Below are positions 27,286-35,059 of a DNA stretch of 64,000 bases, piece by piece. Each line of letters starts with the position of its first letter. Position 1 is the first letter of the stretch. The notes beneath the pieces are model-generated. The model had not been told where the DNA came from. It searched no databases and worked only from the letters and a program-made list of their open reading frames with translations. The translations under genes were made by a program, and so were the position numbers. The DNA is taken from NCBI GenBank assembly GCA_964645715.1, contig CAZYAO010000019.1, positions 1 through 64,000 of the forward strand, written 5' to 3'. This stretch comes from JAUMBM01 sp964645715 (GTDB lineage: Bacteria > Bacteroidota > Bacteroidia > Chitinophagales > Saprospiraceae).

Positions 27286-28221
27286 CTAACCCACAGTTCT
27301 TGCCTGCAGCGCCAAGGCCAGAGAGGCTCCCAGCCGGGCGTTGTTGAGCACCAGTTCTATGTTGGCAGCCAGGCTGCTCCCTGTCGTGAGCTGCTCCAGT
27401 GCATGCAACAGAAAAGGCGTAAGTGCCTTTCCCCTCACCTGCCTGTCCGCCGCTAAAGCCATAGCTGACTGTATGGCCGGCTCAACGACATCTAAGGGCA
27501 GCTCATACGCCTGCGGAATCGGATTGGCTACTACCACTCCACCGCCGCCCAATGCCCAGTGCCTATTTACTGCCGCTGCCATATCGACGACATCGTCAAA
27601 GCGATAATCGACCTGCAGCCCGCTGCGCCGACTGTAAAAAGCGGGAAAATCGTCTGTTTGAAACCCATAGACAGGCACCCCCAGCGTCTCCAGGTATTCC
27701 AGTGTGAGGGGCAGATCGAGGATTGCTTTTGCACCTGCCGTCACCACTGCCACCGGTGTCTGTCCCAGCTCCTGCAGATCAGCCGAAATGTCCATGCTCA
27801 CACTTGCTCCCCGGTGCACCCCCCCGATTCCTCCGGTAGCAAATACCCCTATACCTGCCAGGTAGGCGATGCGCATGGTAGCTGCCACCGTAGTGGCGCC
27901 CGGCAGCCTGCGCGCCAGCAGTGCGCCCAGATCGCGTACGCTTGCCTTGGCTACCGCCTGCCCGGCTTTGGCGAGCCTTTCAATATCCTCTGCGCTGAGT
28001 CCTGCCCGCAGTTGCCCGTCGAGCAGGGCAATGGTGGCTGGTACGGCACCTGCAGTCCGGATGGTCTCTTCCACCCGCATGGCCATGGCGGCATTGGCAG
28101 GAAACGACATACCGTGCGTGATAATGGTTGACTCCAGCGCTACCACAGCACGGCCTTCGGCCAGCGCCGTGGCCACTTCCTCAGAAGGCCTGAGCGGCAG
28201 CACTTGGCTAATTTTTTTCAT
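27286..28221 (-). CDS. psuG: Pseudouridine-5'-phosphate glycosidase
   Basis: 311 residues, typical for PsuG. Signatures: VALESTIITHGMSFPANAAM, PATIALLDGQLRAGLS, VRDLGALLARRLPGATTVAA, FATGGIGGVHRGA, VVTAGAKAILDLPLTLEYLE and GGGVVVANPIP. It splits pseudouridine 5'-phosphate to uracil and ribose 5-phosphate. It lies 32 bases downstream of a PfkB-type kinase, the usual partner that makes its substrate. Degradation of RNA-derived pseudouridine is therefore likely. Confidence 0.95.
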   Translation of the reverse strand: MKKISQVLPLRPSEEVATALAEGRAVVALESTIITHGMSFPANAAMAMRVEETIRTAGAVPATIALLDGQLRAGLSAEDIERLAKAGQAVAKASVRDLGALLARRLPGATTVAATMRIAYLAGIGVFATGGIGGVHRGASVSMDISADLQELGQTPVAVVTAGAKAILDLPLTLEYLETLGVPVYGFQTDDFPAFYSRRSGLQVDYRFDDVVDMAAAVNRHWALGGGGVVVANPIPQAYELPLDVVEPAIQSAMALAADRQVRGKALTPFLLHALEQLTTGSSLAANIELVLNNARLGASLALALQARTVG

Positions 28222-28253
28222 GTATTGATAGAAAAATGGGCTCTGCCCTTTTT

Positions 28254-29174
28254 TTAAAAAAGACTACGCAGCTGCTCCAGCAGCTGCTGCTCGGAGAGCA
28301 TACCGCTGACAGCGCCCTCTTCGCGCAGCGCCAGCGACGCTGCCGCAAGGCCGGTTCGGGCGCAATCCTCTATCGGCCAGTTGCGCTTGCTCGACCAGAT
28401 AAGCCCCGCCATAAAAGCATCGCCGGCACCTATGGTACTCACTACCGGCCCCTGGGCTGCCGGCAATAGGTGAGTACCGTTGTAGTCAGCTGCAAATACA
28501 CCCTCCGGTCCCAGCGTGATAAATACCCGCCGGAGGCCGGCTTTGAGCAGTGAGCGCGCCACGCGTTCAAGATCGGCCCTTGTACGGAGGATCTGTCCTG
28601 TCAGTGCCTCCGCCTGCCGGCGATTGGCCTTGATAGTGTGGTAAGCAGCCAGACGACCCAGCACGCGATTGCACAGCGTCACCGACACCGGGTCGATGTA
28701 CAGCGGCACAGACCATTGTTGCCCGGCGATCCACGCCAGCGCTTCCTCCGAACAGTTGGCATCGACCATTATGGCCGAAGCCTGCTGCAACTCCGGCAGC
28801 CTCGTTGCCAGTTCTGTCGCCCCAAGCCGCTCCATGGCCGTCAAATCAGCGACACCCTGCTGTAAATCATGGTCTTGATTGAAGATGCTCAGACTCCAGC
28901 AGCCCTCGCCCTCCAGCTGCAGACTATGGCTTAGACCAATACCCGCCCGACGGGCGTGTGCCATAAGGCCATTGCTGAAGGGGTCGTTCCCAAAAACGCT
29001 TATAAGTTCTGTAGCTATGCCCAGGTGAACAAGATTTTCGGCCACATTGCGACCTACCCCTCCGGGTGCACGCATCACTTTGCCTGGCATCGACTCTCCC
29101 TCCTGTAAAGGTTCGTAGGGGAAAGCCAACAGGTCCGAAATGGCGGCACCAATGACAAAGACTGACTGACTCAT
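28254..29174 (-). CDS. psuK: Pseudouridine kinase, PfkB family
   Basis: 306 residues of the ribokinase/PfkB fold. The N-terminal PGKVMRAPGGVGRNVAENLV holds the sugar-binding glycine motif. The C-terminal signature STIGAGDAFMAGLIW holds the anion hole and catalytic Asp, and VFITLGPEGVFAADYNG precedes it. Sequence alone gives a PfkB sugar kinase. The assignment to pseudouridine rests on the adjacent psuG, 32 bases downstream. It phosphorylates the 5' hydroxyl in the cytoplasm. Confidence 0.88.
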   Translation of the reverse strand: MSQSVFVIGAAISDLLAFPYEPLQEGESMPGKVMRAPGGVGRNVAENLVHLGIATELISVFGNDPFSNGLMAHARRAGIGLSHSLQLEGEGCWSLSIFNQDHDLQQGVADLTAMERLGATELATRLPELQQASAIMVDANCSEEALAWIAGQQWSVPLYIDPVSVTLCNRVLGRLAAYHTIKANRRQAEALTGQILRTRADLERVARSLLKAGLRRVFITLGPEGVFAADYNGTHLLPAAQGPVVSTIGAGDAFMAGLIWSSKRNWPIEDCARTGLAAASLALREEGAVSGMLSEQQLLEQLRSLF

Positions 29175-29240
29175 CTGCCTATTTTTGTGCGTATAAAGAA
29201 CTTTTATTGCTGCTCTCGGCAGTGATAAAAGCCAAAGCTT

Positions 29241-29726
29241 TTAGCTGCGCAACCTTGCCACCGGCAGGCCGGCGGCTTGAGGTCTAAGCATCTCCAAATG
29301 TGGGATGCCGTCCTCCAGGTATGGCCTCTGCAGGTCCTCAAAACCCAGCGACTGGTAAAATTCCTGCAAGTAGGCCTGCGCACCAATTTTTATATCCTGA
29401 GCGCCCCACAACGCAAAAAGCTGCTCAATGGAGTAAACCATCAGCGCATATCCCAGTCCCTGCCCCCGCACGGTAGCCGATGCTGCCACCCTGCCGATGG
29501 ATGCATAGGCCGGGTAAGAGACCCCTTGGGGCAAAAGTCGTGTGTGAGCAACCGCCAGACCAGCAGCGTCTGTACACCACACCATGTGCGCCAGCAAATC
29601 TTTGCCGTCGCAATCGAGATAACAACAGCGCTGCTCGACAATGAATACCTCCTGTCGCAACTGCAACAGCTGATACAAAGTCGTAGTCGATACTTGGCTG
29701 AAGGGCGCACAATGAAATGTAAACAT
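29241..29726 (-). CDS. ElaA-like GNAT N-acetyltransferase
   Basis: 161 residues from the ATG at 29726 (MFTFHCAPFSQVSTTTLYQL). A longer frame to 29822 would translate through a terminator hairpin and is rejected. ElaA-type features: LRQEVFIVEQRCCYLDCDGK, IGRVAASATVRGQGLGYALM with the acetyl-CoA loop RGQGLG, and YLQEFYQSLGF. The substrate is unknown. It follows the M16 protease gene on the same strand but beyond a strong terminator. Confidence 0.88.
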   Translation of the reverse strand: MFTFHCAPFSQVSTTTLYQLLQLRQEVFIVEQRCCYLDCDGKDLLAHMVWCTDAAGLAVAHTRLLPQGVSYPAYASIGRVAASATVRGQGLGYALMVYSIEQLFALWGAQDIKIGAQAYLQEFYQSLGFEDLQRPYLEDGIPHLEMLRPQAAGLPVARLRS

Positions 29727-29772
29727 AGATTTTTTTTCGCAGTTTGAAAAATACAGCCCCTTTTCCATAAAT

Positions 29773-29812
29773 GCGACAGCCGGCGCCAGCGTTGGCTGGC
29801 GCCGGCTGTCGC
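29773..29812 (-). terminator. Terminator of the M16 protease gene
   Basis: Perfect 18-base arms (GCGACAGCCGGCGCCAGC) around GTTG, 13 bases after the M16 stop. No long T-run, so efficiency is uncertain, but the stem is very stable. Confidence 0.7.
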
Positions 29813-29824
29813 CTGTCAGCACAA

Positions 29825-32680
29825 TTATTCCAAAATATTGCCCTCGCGATCCATCAGTACAACGGTGCTGAAACCCAGATCGCGCAGACGCGGATACTGG
29901 GTCTTGGCATCCCCTGCCACTACATAGATCATCTGGCCCGGATTGATGTGCTGGCGTATCAGTGACTTGGCACCCTCCAGCGTCAGTTGGTTGGTAGCAT
30001 CAATCTCGCGCTGGATGTAGTCCATGGGCAGGTTGAGCGTACTGATATTCTCCAGCAGATTAATTTTCTTACCCAGTGTCTCGTACTGGCGCGCACGGCT
30101 CTTGATGGCACTGGTACGCGTAATCTCAAGATCCTCAGCCGTAAATGTGTCGGCATAATCGGTCAGAATCTCGCGGAAAAGTTCTACTGCCTCACGAGTC
30201 ACATTGGCACGCACACTGGCGCTGGCCAGGAAAAACCCTTGGTTGGGACGGCGATTGAAACTGGAATACGCACCATAGGTATAGCCGCGCTCTTCCCGCA
30301 GACGCTGGAACAGGCGACCTGAAGAACCGCTGCCGAGACGTTCGTTGACCAATGCCATAGCATAAAAATTGGGGTCACTGCCCGGCAGACTTATCTTACC
30401 GATACGCACGACCGACTGCTTTGCATCGGGTATGTCGATAAAATACAGCGCTGGCTGTGTTGCCGGCTGTACGAGCGGCACCAACTGCGCAGCCGTTTTG
30501 CGACTCTGCCAGCGAGTCTGTAGCGAATTGAGTGCTGCCAGTGTCTCTTCTTTACTCACATCACCTACTATATGGAAAGAAGCTACATTGGGTGCAAAAG
30601 CCCGGCTATAGTACGCTTTTAGATCATCGATCGTCACAGCCGCCACTGTCGCTTCCGTACCGGTAGAGCTATTGGCCAGCGGATGCTTGTCACCATAAAT
30701 CAGGCGGGTATATACCCGGGAAGCCACAAATTCAGGCCGGGCATTGAGCTGCTGAATGCGCGCTGCCGTACTTTGCTTAATACGGTCAAACTCTGCCGCA
30801 TCCCAGCGGGGCTCCAGCAGAACCTCTTCCAGCAGCGCCACCGTGGGCTTAAAATTGCGGGCAAGGCAGCTCACATCGATGCTGATAAACTCCTGCGCTG
30901 CATTTACAAAAATGGAAGCACCTAGTTGCCCAATGGCGTCCTCAAGTTCTTCAGGCGTTTTGGTAGCAGTTCCCTCCAGCATCAAATCAGCCAGCAGGTT
31001 GGCTGTCCCGAGCTTGGCAGGCTCATCGAGCAACATGCCTCCCTTGAGGCGAATACTGAAGTTGACGATGGGCAGCTCGCTGTTTTCGATGCCGTAAACC
31101 GTCATCCCGTTGGTCAGCGCCTCCTTCCAGATAGCGGGCGCAGCAGCCACAGGCGCAGGCCCCAGCGGGGGCATGGTGCTGCGGTCAATGCGCGACGGCG
31201 TGCGGGGATAGTCTTCATTGCCCTCCTCTTTGGGGGCAGACTCGGCACCCTGTACGATAGGTTCTTCAACTACCTCCGCCTTAGCAGCTCCTGTCACGGC
31301 CAGCGACACCTTTCCTTTCGGAACAAAGCTGGTCATTACATAAGGCTTGCCTTTTACATATTTGTTGTAGACACGCACTACATCCTCCTTCGTCACAGCC
31401 ATGATGCTGCTGATTTCCTGCTGCAGTGCCTCCGGACTTCCCTTAAACTCATTGGCCTGCGCAAGCTGGAAGGACTTGGACAATATGCTGGACAGCCCCT
31501 CATAAAAGCCCGTTTCAAGACTATTCTTGATGCGCTCCATATCGCGATCATCGATGCCCTTTTCCTCAAAGCGCTGCATACCTTCCTGAACGGCCACCAG
31601 CACCTCATCGAGATCCTTATCTCCTTTTGCCCGGCATACAATAGAAAATTTGCCGGCAATCTCCATACTGCTATTGAAAGCCCCTATCGAAGGCGCAAGG
31701 CTTTTCTCCTCAACGACCACCTGATAAAGCGGTGCACGCTTGCCCTCGGTAAGCAATGAACCCAGGAATTGCAGTGCGTAGGTATCATCGTGGTTGGCGT
31801 CAACAGTGGGCCACACCATGCGCAACTCCGGCAGCTGCGCGAAGTTGTCCTCATGCATGAGCGAAACAGTGCTGCTGAGCTGACCCGGCATCGGCCTGAT
31901 GGGACTCACCGCCGGACGGCTTGGGATTTCACTGAAGTAGTAATCAATCCACTTTTTCGTCTGCTCGAAATCGATATCCCCGGCAATGACCATGGTTGCA
32001 TTGTTGGCACCGTACCACTTTTCGTAAAACTCCTTGACATCGCCGAGTGTAGCTGCCTGCAGATCCTGCAGACTACCGATTACCTGCCAGTTGTAAGGAT
32101 GATCGGCAGGATACATAGCCTTGTCAATTACATAACTGGTGTGGCCATAGGGCTGGTTGTCCACACGCTGCCGCTTTTCATTTTTGACAACCTCCTTCTC
32201 ATTTTCAAGCACCGCATCGGTCACCGTATTAATCATGTAGCCCATGCGATCGCTCTCCATCCACAGGACGCGCTGCAGCGCATCCTTGGGCACCACTTCA
32301 TAGTAGATGGTACCGTCATTCCAGGTACCCCCATTGAATTCGCCGCCAGCGTCGTTGATGATTTTAAAAAAATTACCCTTGCCAACGTTCTCTGAGCTCT
32401 GAAACAGCATGTGTTCAAAGAAGTGTGCAAAGCCAGTGCGGCCCGGCTTCTCGCGATTACTGCCTACGTTGAACAGGATAGCTATTGACACGATAGGGTC
32501 TGAATCATCCTTGTGGAGGATGACATCCAGTCCGTTGGGAAGCGTGTATTTTTCGTAATCGATGGAAAAAGAAGCGGTATTGTCTTCGCGCTTACTAATA
32601 GCGCCCGTGCTGCGCTGACATCCGCTCACCACGAGCAGGAAGGCAAACAGCAGCAGGCTGGAAAAACGGATTGTATACAT
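29825..32680 (-). CDS. M16 family zinc metalloprotease lipoprotein, two M16 halves
   Basis: 951 residues from the ATG at 32680. The lipobox LLVVSGC gives a lipoprotein signal with Cys near residue 20; an upstream ATG at 32740 would bury it. The first M16 half has the inverted zinc motif HFFEHMLFQ near residue 87 with the downstream glutamates in ENEKEVVKNE. The second half (from about residue 540; EALTNGMTVYGIENSELPIV) lacks the HxxEH motif and contains the RERGYTYGAYSS-type region, as in the partner domain of these clam-shell peptidases. A proline-rich linker with acidic segments joins them. It is probably a periplasmic, membrane-anchored oligopeptidase. Confidence 0.92.
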   Translation of the reverse strand: MYTIRFSSLLLFAFLLVVSGCQRSTGAISKREDNTASFSIDYEKYTLPNGLDVILHKDDSDPIVSIAILFNVGSNREKPGRTGFAHFFEHMLFQSSENVGKGNFFKIINDAGGEFNGGTWNDGTIYYEVVPKDALQRVLWMESDRMGYMINTVTDAVLENEKEVVKNEKRQRVDNQPYGHTSYVIDKAMYPADHPYNWQVIGSLQDLQAATLGDVKEFYEKWYGANNATMVIAGDIDFEQTKKWIDYYFSEIPSRPAVSPIRPMPGQLSSTVSLMHEDNFAQLPELRMVWPTVDANHDDTYALQFLGSLLTEGKRAPLYQVVVEEKSLAPSIGAFNSSMEIAGKFSIVCRAKGDKDLDEVLVAVQEGMQRFEEKGIDDRDMERIKNSLETGFYEGLSSILSKSFQLAQANEFKGSPEALQQEISSIMAVTKEDVVRVYNKYVKGKPYVMTSFVPKGKVSLAVTGAAKAEVVEEPIVQGAESAPKEEGNEDYPRTPSRIDRSTMPPLGPAPVAAAPAIWKEALTNGMTVYGIENSELPIVNFSIRLKGGMLLDEPAKLGTANLLADLMLEGTATKTPEELEDAIGQLGASIFVNAAQEFISIDVSCLARNFKPTVALLEEVLLEPRWDAAEFDRIKQSTAARIQQLNARPEFVASRVYTRLIYGDKHPLANSSTGTEATVAAVTIDDLKAYYSRAFAPNVASFHIVGDVSKEETLAALNSLQTRWQSRKTAAQLVPLVQPATQPALYFIDIPDAKQSVVRIGKISLPGSDPNFYAMALVNERLGSGSSGRLFQRLREERGYTYGAYSSFNRRPNQGFFLASASVRANVTREAVELFREILTDYADTFTAEDLEITRTSAIKSRARQYETLGKKINLLENISTLNLPMDYIQREIDATNQLTLEGAKSLIRQHINPGQMIYVVAGDAKTQYPRLRDLGFSTVVLMDREGNILE

Positions 32681-32807
32681 TAGATCAGTTGATTTGAATG
32701 AAGGCGCTAAGATAAAAAACAAGATTTTTAATCCTGTCATAAACGGTGCAAATCAGCAGAATCATCCATGCCGGCAGTCAAAACGCGCTACAAACAGAGA
32801 TTACCCT

Positions 32808-32861
32808 GCTTTTGAAAGGGCTTTGGAGCTGCTTCGGCAGCTCCAAAGCCCTTTCAAAAGC
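32808..32861. terminator. GC-rich hairpin, CTTTGG-core family
   Basis: Perfect 25-base arms (GCTTTTGAAAGGGCTTTGGAGCTGC) around TTCG. It lies downstream of the gene ending at 32916 (minus), so it can act as its terminator. Followed on the plus strand, 3 bases later, by the AT-rich palindrome at 32865. Confidence 0.8.
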
Positions 32862-32864
32862 GAA

Positions 32865-32903
32865 CTGCACGTATTGATTTTTTGAAAAAATCAATACGTG
32901 CAG
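32865..32903. repeat. AT-rich perfect palindrome, composite element
   Basis: Perfect 19-base arms (CTGCACGTATTGATTTTTT) around one G. It shares TTGATTTTT-N-AAAAATCAA with 16795-16827 and has the same position relative to a CTTTGG-core hairpin. Confidence 0.85.
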
Positions 32904-32915
32904 CGGCTTTTACAC

Positions 32916-33695
32916 CTAATAGCTAACCCGCTTGTAATAAAAATCGGGCAGCCAACGGGCATCTTCCGTTGTTTTATTGAGACTGAAACGGACAAAAACA
33001 TTGAATCCGTAGTTGGTCATACGCGATTCCCGCTTGACGCTGGGCGTGATATCAAGCTCCGCATACGCATCCACCCCCACCGTGAGCATCTTATCCCGGT
33101 CAACTGTGCGACCAAAACCACCTCTGGCAGCCAGCAAATTGCCCCGCGGAGAACCCAGCGGGTCTTCGGGCGCAAAATACGTGCTTATTAAATCACGGGC
33201 CTCCTCATGGCCAATGCTTTTCACCAGCGTACTGGCACCAAAGCCCTGGTCCCAGGCCAGCTTGTACCCTCCCATGAAATAGCAGGAATATTGCTTGTTG
33301 AACGAAAAGAATTCCTTGCCCAGCCCCAGCGTGAGGCCGAAGGCAAATCGTTCGTATGTAGAACTCGAAGTCATGGCCTCTCCGATGGCAATAATTGGCC
33401 AGTCTCTGTGCGTCAGCATACCTGAAAAACCGAAGCGCGCCTGACTGAACTCCTGCCGCAGCTTGAAGTCTTCCGCAAAAGTATCCCAGCTGTAGCCGCC
33501 CGGATGCGTAATGCGTATAGTCTCGTACAGATTGCGAAGCGGCGTGGTTTCGAAGCGGGTCTGGTGCATGAGGCGGGAGGCGCCGGCGTTAAAGCCCACA
33601 CTCAACCGCACTGCCTGTGCATAACCTGCTGATAAAGAAAAAGTCGCTAAAAAAAGAAGGGGAAACAATGCCCTTGGGATGTAAAAAGTTTTCAT
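32916..33695 (-). CDS. Secreted or outer-membrane protein of unknown function
   Basis: 259 residues. A signal peptide (MKTFYIPRALFPLLFLATFS, cut near GYAQA) is followed by a chain rich in alternating polar and aromatic strands (AFGLTLGLGKEFFSFNKQYS, CYFMGGYKLAWDQGFGAS, VGVDAYAELDITPSVKRESR, YGFNVFVRFSL). This pattern suggests an eight- to ten-strand outer-membrane barrel. The chain ends FYYKRVSY, an aromatic-rich tail often seen in barrels. I do not recognise a family. It is alone between the divergent VOC gene and the composite hairpin element. Confidence 0.7.
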   Translation of the reverse strand: MKTFYIPRALFPLLFLATFSLSAGYAQAVRLSVGFNAGASRLMHQTRFETTPLRNLYETIRITHPGGYSWDTFAEDFKLRQEFSQARFGFSGMLTHRDWPIIAIGEAMTSSSTYERFAFGLTLGLGKEFFSFNKQYSCYFMGGYKLAWDQGFGASTLVKSIGHEEARDLISTYFAPEDPLGSPRGNLLAARGGFGRTVDRDKMLTVGVDAYAELDITPSVKRESRMTNYGFNVFVRFSLNKTTEDARWLPDFYYKRVSY

Positions 33696-33893
33696 ATTGG
33701 AAACGTTTTGGGACTACCCGATGCAACATCGCAGAACTTACTAACGAAGTTAACAAAAAATAATCATTTGAGATTAGTTTTTTTTCGTCCATCCCTGACT
33801 TGCTGTATCATTTTGGTATTATTTTTACGAATCAGATGAAGCATGGGAAAACTGCTTATCTTGCTGGCTACAATTTCTTAAACAAGTCTGCCA

Positions 33894-34949
33894 ATGAGTT
33901 ACATAATTAGTGGGATACAACAAGTAGGTGTTGGTGTTCGCGATGCTGATGAAGCCTGGGCGTGGTACCGCCGGCACTTTGGTGTAGATGTTCCTGTTTT
34001 TGCTGAAAAGGCGCCTGCACGGTTGATGATTGATTATACCGGCAATAAGGTGCGCAACCGTTACGCCATTCTGGCGCTCAACATGCAGGGCGGTGGTGGT
34101 TTTGAAATATGGCAGTACACCTGCCGGCAGGGCGAGGCGCCAGCCAGCCCGCCGCAGCTGGGTGATCTCGGAATTTTTGCCGTCAAAATCAAGTGCCCAA
34201 GCCTGACAGCTGCCTACCGGGAGCTGGCATCAGCGGGTGTACAATTGCTGACTCAGCCGCAGGAAGGTGCTTGTGGTAAGAGTGCTTTTGTACAGGACTC
34301 CTACGGCAACATATTTCAGCTGGTGGAGACCGATGACTGGTTTCAGCGGCGTCAGCAGCTCACAGGTGGCATCTACGGTGTCATTATTGGCGTATCTGAC
34401 ATAGACCGCGCGCTTACCCTTTACCGGGATGTACTCGGCTATGACCAACTGGTATGCGACGAGACGGGCGTGTCGGCCATGGCGGAGGGGCTGCCGGGCG
34501 GACAGAGACGCATTCGCCGCGTAGTGCTGCGCCACTCCAAGGCTCGCGAAGGTGCCTTTGCAGCACTCTTCGGCAAGAGCGAAATTGAGCTCGTTCAGGT
34601 GCTCGATGAGCCTGTCGAAAAGATTTACAAAAACCGGTTTTGGGGCGATCTGGGCTTTATACACCTGTGTTTTGATGTCAGCAACATGGATGCTCTCAAG
34701 GCACACTGCCTCAGTCAGGGTTTTCCGTTTACGGTTGACAGCCAAAACAGCTTTGATATGGGAGAGGCTGCCGGTCGGTTTACATATACAGAAGATCCTG
34801 ATGGTACGCTTATCGAGTTTGTCGAAACCCACAAAATTCCGATCGTAAAAAAGCTCGGCTGGTACCTTGACCTGAAGCGACGCGACAGCCGCAGGCCACT
34901 GCCCCGCTGGATGATCAAAGCCATGGGGCTCAACCGAAACAAAGGCTGA
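33894..34949 (+). CDS. Two-domain VOC (glyoxalase/dioxygenase) family protein
   Basis: 351 residues with two vicinal-oxygen-chelate modules: residues about 6-145 (IQQVGVGVRDADEAWAWYRR ... DSYGNIFQLVE) and about 155-315 (YGVIIGVSDIDRALTLYRDV ... FTYTEDPDGTLIEFVETHKI). Conserved Glu/His metal ligands are only partly evident (IHLCFDVS, LIEFVE), so it may be a metal-dependent dioxygenase or lyase with an unknown substrate. The length is close to 4-hydroxyphenylpyruvate dioxygenase, but the HPPD motifs are not seen. It stands 110 bases upstream of the RNase R gene. Confidence 0.8.
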   Translation: MSYIISGIQQVGVGVRDADEAWAWYRRHFGVDVPVFAEKAPARLMIDYTGNKVRNRYAILALNMQGGGGFEIWQYTCRQGEAPASPPQLGDLGIFAVKIKCPSLTAAYRELASAGVQLLTQPQEGACGKSAFVQDSYGNIFQLVETDDWFQRRQQLTGGIYGVIIGVSDIDRALTLYRDVLGYDQLVCDETGVSAMAEGLPGGQRRIRRVVLRHSKAREGAFAALFGKSEIELVQVLDEPVEKIYKNRFWGDLGFIHLCFDVSNMDALKAHCLSQGFPFTVDSQNSFDMGEAAGRFTYTEDPDGTLIEFVETHKIPIVKKLGWYLDLKRRDSRRPLPRWMIKAMGLNRNKG

Positions 34950-35059
34950 AGAAACTATTTGCCCGCTGATTTTGTTTGCCTTATGTGGGTTTATGCAAAC
35001 CTGCAAGGATGTATATTTATTTGATAAACAGTTTACGGGACAGCTACTGTCCCCCAAGT

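Noticed and set aside
26451..27456. Plus-strand frames running through the first N gap
   Set aside because: They are artefacts of N translated as X and lie opposite the porG-like gene.
29727..29822. N-terminal extension of the ElaA-like acetyltransferase
   Set aside because: It would be encoded by the terminator hairpin at 29773-29812 and does not resemble the family.
33894..34949. 4-hydroxyphenylpyruvate dioxygenase
   Set aside because: The length and two VOC domains fit, but the conserved HPPD C-terminal motifs are not present.
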